This document shows, piece by piece, positions 60,394 to 64,000 of a DNA stretch of 64,000 bases. Origin of the DNA: Aculops lycopersici (lineage: Eukaryota; Arthropoda; Arachnida; Trombidiformes; Eriophyidae); assembly GCA_015350385.1 (NCBI GenBank), contig WNKI01000002.1, positions 4,954,636-5,018,635 of the forward strand. The letters are read 5' to 3'. The translations under genes were made by a program, and so were the position numbers. The notes beneath the pieces are model-generated. The model did no database searches. It saw only the letters and a list, made by a program, of their open reading frames with translations, and was not told the DNA's origin. Numbering within the stretch: position 1 is the first letter of the stretch; the number at the start of each line of letters is the position of its first letter.

Positions 60394-62607
60394 TCACATA
60401 TAAAACTTCAGATAATTTGCCTGAGCCATAAACTCGAGTTCAGTCAAACTTGCGACTAGGGACTTGAGTTGCTCGACATGACCCTCGTAAGTAGAAGTCT
60501 GCTCCAATCGTTTGGCGCCATAGACAACCTTTCCATCGAACTCGTCCACCTGTAGCTTGAAGTCTTTGCCGAGCTCCTGAATGCTACACTTGAGATGGTC
60601 CTCAATTTCTCCCAACATCGAGAGCTCATCGAACCACTTGCAGCATCCACCTTTCTCCACGAGTTTAGTATTTTGACAATCACGTCGGTTACATGAGTGA
60701 TACCAAACTTTTTCAGGTTCAGTGGCAACCAGACTGATAGCAAGACCCATCCTTTCAGCTCGACCAACTCTTCCTATCCGGTGAATGTAGTTGGCTTTGT
60801 CGTCGGGTAAAGTCACCTGAATGATATAAGGTACACCCTTAACGTCTATACCACGAGCCGCAACGTCGGTGCAGATCAAAAACCTCACCTTTCCTTCCTT
60901 GAACGCATCCAGATTGTTCTGACGTTCAGTTTGACTAAGAGATGAGTGTAACCTGACGCTACTAAACTTATCAGAGTTTGTCTTTTTGTTCATGTCTCGC
61001 ATAAACATATGTAAATTATCACAGTCTAATTTTGTTCTACAAAATATAATGCCTTGGTCCATTTTGAGAGATTCTATTGCCTTGATTGTATAATATACTT
61101 TCATCAACTTGATAGCTTCACTAAACTCCTCTTGTCTAGATAGCTTCGCATTTGCGTTGAATAGATTTCTACGAATGTTATCGTCATTGTGAACGCCATC
61201 AGTAGAAAATAAACCCTCGAGATCTCTGTAAATAAAGTCTCTTCTAGGATCAATTCTCAAGACTACATGATGAACTGTATCAGGTACTGAGTCTTCACCC
61301 TTGAGATCGATCCAAGTTGGAAAATACATCAGATCCTGAGATAGTTTCCGGACAGCAAAATTGTGTAAAGTGGCGGAGCAACAAATAGTTTGTAGCCTTC
61401 GACCGGTGGAGAACATTTTGGGCAACTTGTTATGTACCGATTTGAGCATGTTTTGTAGACCTTGTTGCAGAAGTCCATCAGCTTCATCTAAGATGAAGAA
61501 GTGAACACCTTTAAGTGGAATCTGATTCTTTTCTATAGATTCCGATAATCTTCCAGGGGTGCAAACAACAATATGAGGCTGCCCACTCGACTTGCTGTAA
61601 CCCTCGGAGGCGCCACCTCCTACCAACAGGGTGGAATCAATGCCCAAGCCCTTGGAAAACAACTGGATGCAGTCATAAGTTTGCTTCGCCAACTCTCTAC
61701 TTGGCTCCAATATTATAGCCAGTGGCTTGCAATCACCAGGGTTGAAAATCTCGTTCTCTGTTTGTCCATCTTGTATCAAACTGGCATCGACTTCACTAAC
61801 CCAGACACAATCGCGTGGTTTGTAGTCATTGATCCCTTTTGAAGGTCCAAAGTAAACCCTGCAACCAGCATTTTTAACGCAAACAGTTGGAAATAGAACT
61901 CGGTGTTCCAAAACAACTTCTGGTAACTTGAAAGCGACTCCCATGTCGCGCCCATTTTTGGTGAAACTCATAGCTCCTGTTTTAAGGTCAACTATGCAAC
62001 CAACGATATCAAACTTTTCTCCGAATTTTTGACCATAATCAATAAATTGTCGGTTGTTTGACTTCTTCGCTGTGCCTCCATAACCCCAACCATCTCTATC
62101 GGTGCCCAAGTCTAGCGACGATCCCTCTAATGACCATCCAACTCTGGCAAGTCCCTGCTCGGCAAAGTGCACCTCATAATAAATGCAACAGTTGCCATTT
62201 GGATTATTCGACTTTCCTCTCTTGATACCTTTTGTGGATCTACATCCTTGCCAGTTACCGGATTTACTTTGTGCAGTTTGCAAATCTTGACTCAAGACAA
62301 CATCGTGCCCCCTATCAATTGGACTGAGTGTCCACTTGTTGGCCGTTGACTTGGGTTCTGACTTGATTTCAGTTGTTTTATCCTTCCTCTGATTCTCTTC
62401 TAGCAACTGTTCGTAGACTACTTGTACAATGGGTATGCAAAATGCTCCTGTCTTGCCTGTTCCAGTCTCCGATGCCATCAGGATATCCCCGCCACCCAGA
62501 ATGAGTGGGATAGCTTCGGATTGAATCTCTGTCGGCAGCATCCAGTCCATCTTTTCCAGGGCTTGAGTTAGTTCAGGCATGACACCCAGCTCACTGAATG
62601 CTGCCAT
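60394..62607 (-). CDS. DDX1: ATP-dependent RNA helicase DDX1
   Basis: A DEAD-box helicase with a SPRY insertion. In animals DDX1 is part of the tRNA ligase complex and acts in 3' processing and RNA clearance at double-strand breaks. The 737-residue frame (human 740) starts MAAFSELGVMPEL with the Q-motif region (LPTEIQSEAIP), then the Walker A motif ETGTGKT (residues 47-53). The SPRY domain is inserted at about 90-255 (IYYEVHFAEQGLARVGWS, DGWGYGG). It is followed by the DEAD box at 374-377 (FILDEADGLL), SAT in the CCSATLHNF segment, the helicase C motif CTDVAARGIDV, and motif VI HRIGRVGR at 609-616. All catalytic motifs are intact. The coding sequence is one exon. A splice-acceptor-like TTTACAG ends 13 bases before the ATG, so the first exon may be non-coding and lie further right, beyond or inside the adjacent Tc1 element. 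Confidence 0.97.
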   Translation of the reverse strand: MAAFSELGVMPELTQALEKMDWMLPTEIQSEAIPLILGGGDILMASETGTGKTGAFCIPIVQVVYEQLLEENQRKDKTTEIKSEPKSTANKWTLSPIDRGHDVVLSQDLQTAQSKSGNWQGCRSTKGIKRGKSNNPNGNCCIYYEVHFAEQGLARVGWSLEGSSLDLGTDRDGWGYGGTAKKSNNRQFIDYGQKFGEKFDIVGCIVDLKTGAMSFTKNGRDMGVAFKLPEVVLEHRVLFPTVCVKNAGCRVYFGPSKGINDYKPRDCVWVSEVDASLIQDGQTENEIFNPGDCKPLAIILEPSRELAKQTYDCIQLFSKGLGIDSTLLVGGGASEGYSKSSGQPHIVVCTPGRLSESIEKNQIPLKGVHFFILDEADGLLQQGLQNMLKSVHNKLPKMFSTGRRLQTICCSATLHNFAVRKLSQDLMYFPTWIDLKGEDSVPDTVHHVVLRIDPRRDFIYRDLEGLFSTDGVHNDDNIRRNLFNANAKLSRQEEFSEAIKLMKVYYTIKAIESLKMDQGIIFCRTKLDCDNLHMFMRDMNKKTNSDKFSSVRLHSSLSQTERQNNLDAFKEGKVRFLICTDVAARGIDVKGVPYIIQVTLPDDKANYIHRIGRVGRAERMGLAISLVATEPEKVWYHSCNRRDCQNTKLVEKGGCCKWFDELSMLGEIEDHLKCSIQELGKDFKLQVDEFDGKVVYGAKRLEQTSTYEGHVEQLKSLVASLTELEFMAQANYLKFYM

Positions 62608-62665
62608 CCTTGTTTATTCGCTGTAAATTTATATAATCTAAAGAAACGATTCAAGAGTGGGATTA
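62608..62665 (-). promoter_or_regulatory. DDX1 upstream segment with possible TATA box or splice acceptor
   Basis: Only 58 bases separate the DDX1 ATG from the Tc1 end. On the minus strand it reads TATATAAATTTACAG and then a 13-base leader. TATATAAA would be too close to the ATG for a normal leader, while TTTACAG at 62621 makes a plausible 3' splice site of a 5' UTR intron. Confidence 0.4.
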
Positions 62666-62690
62666 CAGTGCCTCTCAAAACTGGCCACGA
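62664..62690. repeat. TA target site and terminal inverted repeat of the Tc1 element (one end)
   Basis: TA at 62664-62665 followed by CAGTGCCTCTCAAAACTGG, the typical start of a Tc1/mariner terminal repeat. The complementary copy at the other end is not present before base 64000. Confidence 0.75.
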
Positions 62691-64000
62691 TCTTGATGAG
62701 ATGAATAAACTTGCTGAATTATATTTAGAATAGGAACTTTTCTTATTTATTATTGCTTTTAACATTGAGCACGTTGTTTCTTCTTTGGTTTGCACACACA
62801 GATTGCCTCTGTTTCTCTCGCTTTCTCTCTCACTATCTCTATCACTGGGACCACCTCGCGTGGCCACTTTTGTGAGCGCCTGCCGAGGGTCTTGCCAAAC
62901 CTCATTAGTAGTCGGTGTTTCCCCCTTTCCTCCTTATCACCGCCGCCATCCTCTCGGGCATCGACCCAATGAGGTTTTGGCAAACCTCTGGGCTGAGCCT
63001 CTCCCACTCCACCTTCAGGCGCTCCCACAACTCGAGCACACTTCCGGGTGGCTCCGGGTAGTTGCCTAGCTGGCGCTTCAGGTGAGCCCACAGGTGCTCA
63101 ATGGGGTTGAGGTCAGGGCTTTGAGCCGGCCACTTCATCAGCTCGATGCCCTGATCCAAAAACCACTTTTGGGCGAGCTGAGAGGTGTGCTTGGGGTCAT
63201 TATCCTGCTGGAAAATGAGCATATGGGGCGGCGGCATCTTTGGATCCAATCCAACTTGGGAGATGACTGGTGGCAGCGAGCGGTCGATAATTTTGACAAA
63301 GTCATGGGCGTTCATTCTGCCATCGACCCGATGCAGAGTCCCTTTGCCAAGCCTCTCTCCTCCCACGAATACTGGATACCATCTGAGCATATCCGGTTGA
63401 CTTTCGTCTCGTCTGACCAGATAACTCGTTGCCAGTCCTCAATGGTCCAGTCAAGATGTCTCCTGGCAAATTCAAGGCGCGCGCGTCGGTGGTGTGGCTT
63501 CAAGGCCGGCCGCTTCTTCCTCTTCACCGCATAAAGATTTTGGTCTTTGAGGGCCCTCCGAATTGTCTCATTAGACACTGCGTCAGTCCTATCCTTGTTG
63601 ATAGATTTGGCCACCGCAACCGCCGTCTTATCGACTCCCCGCTTAATAAGAGTGGCGGCATATAGCTTCTCGCGAGTCGATAACTTCTTTGGACGGCCGC
63701 CTACTGACTTTGGTGCATCAATCTGGTGCTTGGATCTTATTTTATTGACCAGTGACTTGGACACCAAGAGGTCGGCGGCTATCTGGCGGCTTGAGTCACC
63801 CTTGGCGAGACGATTCTTGATGATCGCTATAGTCACCGGCGGCGTTGCTGGCATATTGATAGTTGGTGGGGTGGGCGGGCCGGAAATGATAATAATAATA
63901 GAGTGGAATGGAAGAGGGTCGACAGTCTTGATCGAATAATAGATAAATATTGGACTAGAAGGATGAATAACAATAGAAATATGATATGTAACAAGTGTCA
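62666..64000 (-). mobile_element. Tc1/mariner-family DNA transposon, right end outside the window
   Basis: The left boundary is defined by the TA target and CAGTG end. A Tc1 transposase lies inside on the minus strand. A usual Tc1 length of about 1.6 kb would put the other end near 64270, so the element is cut by the window edge. The transposase is broken, so the copy is non-autonomous. Confidence 0.85.
62905..63854 (-). pseudogene. broken Tc1-type transposase
   Basis: The product was a DDE transposase that cuts at terminal repeats and inserts at TA. The first frame (63854 to about 63312) has an N-terminal helix-turn-helix (SSRQIAADLLVSKSLVNKI), a GGRPKKLS linker and the first catalytic Asp148 in WSDETKVNRI. 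The second frame (about 63390 to 62905) has the second Asp in FQQDNDPKHTS and the Glu in SPDLNPIEHLW, and it ends in KGGNTDY, a normal Tc1 C-terminus. The frames meet near 63340: the first runs to a stop after EERGLAKGL and the second resumes at GRMNAHDF. Compared with usual spacing about 20 codons between the first Asp and GRM are missing, so a deletion plus frameshift broke the gene. All three catalytic residues survive, but in two frames. Confidence 0.88.

Noticed and set aside
63855..64000. second terminal repeat of the Tc1 element
   Set aside because: No complement of the CAGTGCCTCTCAAAACTGG end occurs before the window edge; the short GTCTTGATCG similarity at about 63923 is too weak.

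Overview
The window looks like nuclear DNA from a metazoan, most probably an arthropod and perhaps an acariform mite; the taxon is inferred from protein character only. It carries animal-specific genes: a Methuselah-like receptor, a Dpr-type immunoglobulin protein, a Frizzled-type cysteine-rich domain protein, CPSF1, DDX1 and ABHD12. No bacterial operon features are present. Coding exons are unusually long. The 1605-codon CPSF1, the 1802-codon receptor and the 737-codon DDX1 are each one uninterrupted reading frame, although their relatives normally contain many introns. The few plausible introns sit in 5' UTRs or next to signal-peptide exons.

Layout: 1-20133 has no gene I can support and is rich in tri-, tetra- and hexanucleotide repeats. 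20134-21453 (-) encodes a secreted, low-complexity, prohormone-like protein with a probable 5' UTR intron. 23165-27982 (-) is CPSF1, divergent from 29176-30993 (+), a single-pass membrane protein with a Frizzled-type domain. After about 7 kb without a gene comes 37966-43374 (-), a somatomedin-B/7TM receptor of Methuselah type. 45456-46963 (-) is the two-Ig exon of a Dpr/DIP-like protein, and 52961-53543 (-) is probably its signal-peptide exon, joined across a 6-kb intron with matching phase. 55542-56090 (+) is a compact unit (TATA box, 109-codon secreted Gly/Gln/Met-rich peptide, poly(A) signal). 59065-60099 (+) is ABHD12 and 60394-62607 (-) is DDX1, a convergent pair. From 62666 to the window edge lies a decayed Tc1/mariner element that begins 58 bp upstream of the DDX1 start codon.

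The genes do not form one pathway. CPSF1 and DDX1 are RNA-processing housekeeping genes and ABHD12 is a lipid hydrolase. The receptor, the Ig protein, the Frizzled-domain protein and the two secreted proteins are cell-surface or signalling genes. Outside the genes the most striking signal is the 8-mer CCGGAAGT (an ETS-type core): 28 copies counted by eye on both strands where about 2 are expected by chance, with long gaps over CPSF1 and over the ABHD12/DDX1 pair.
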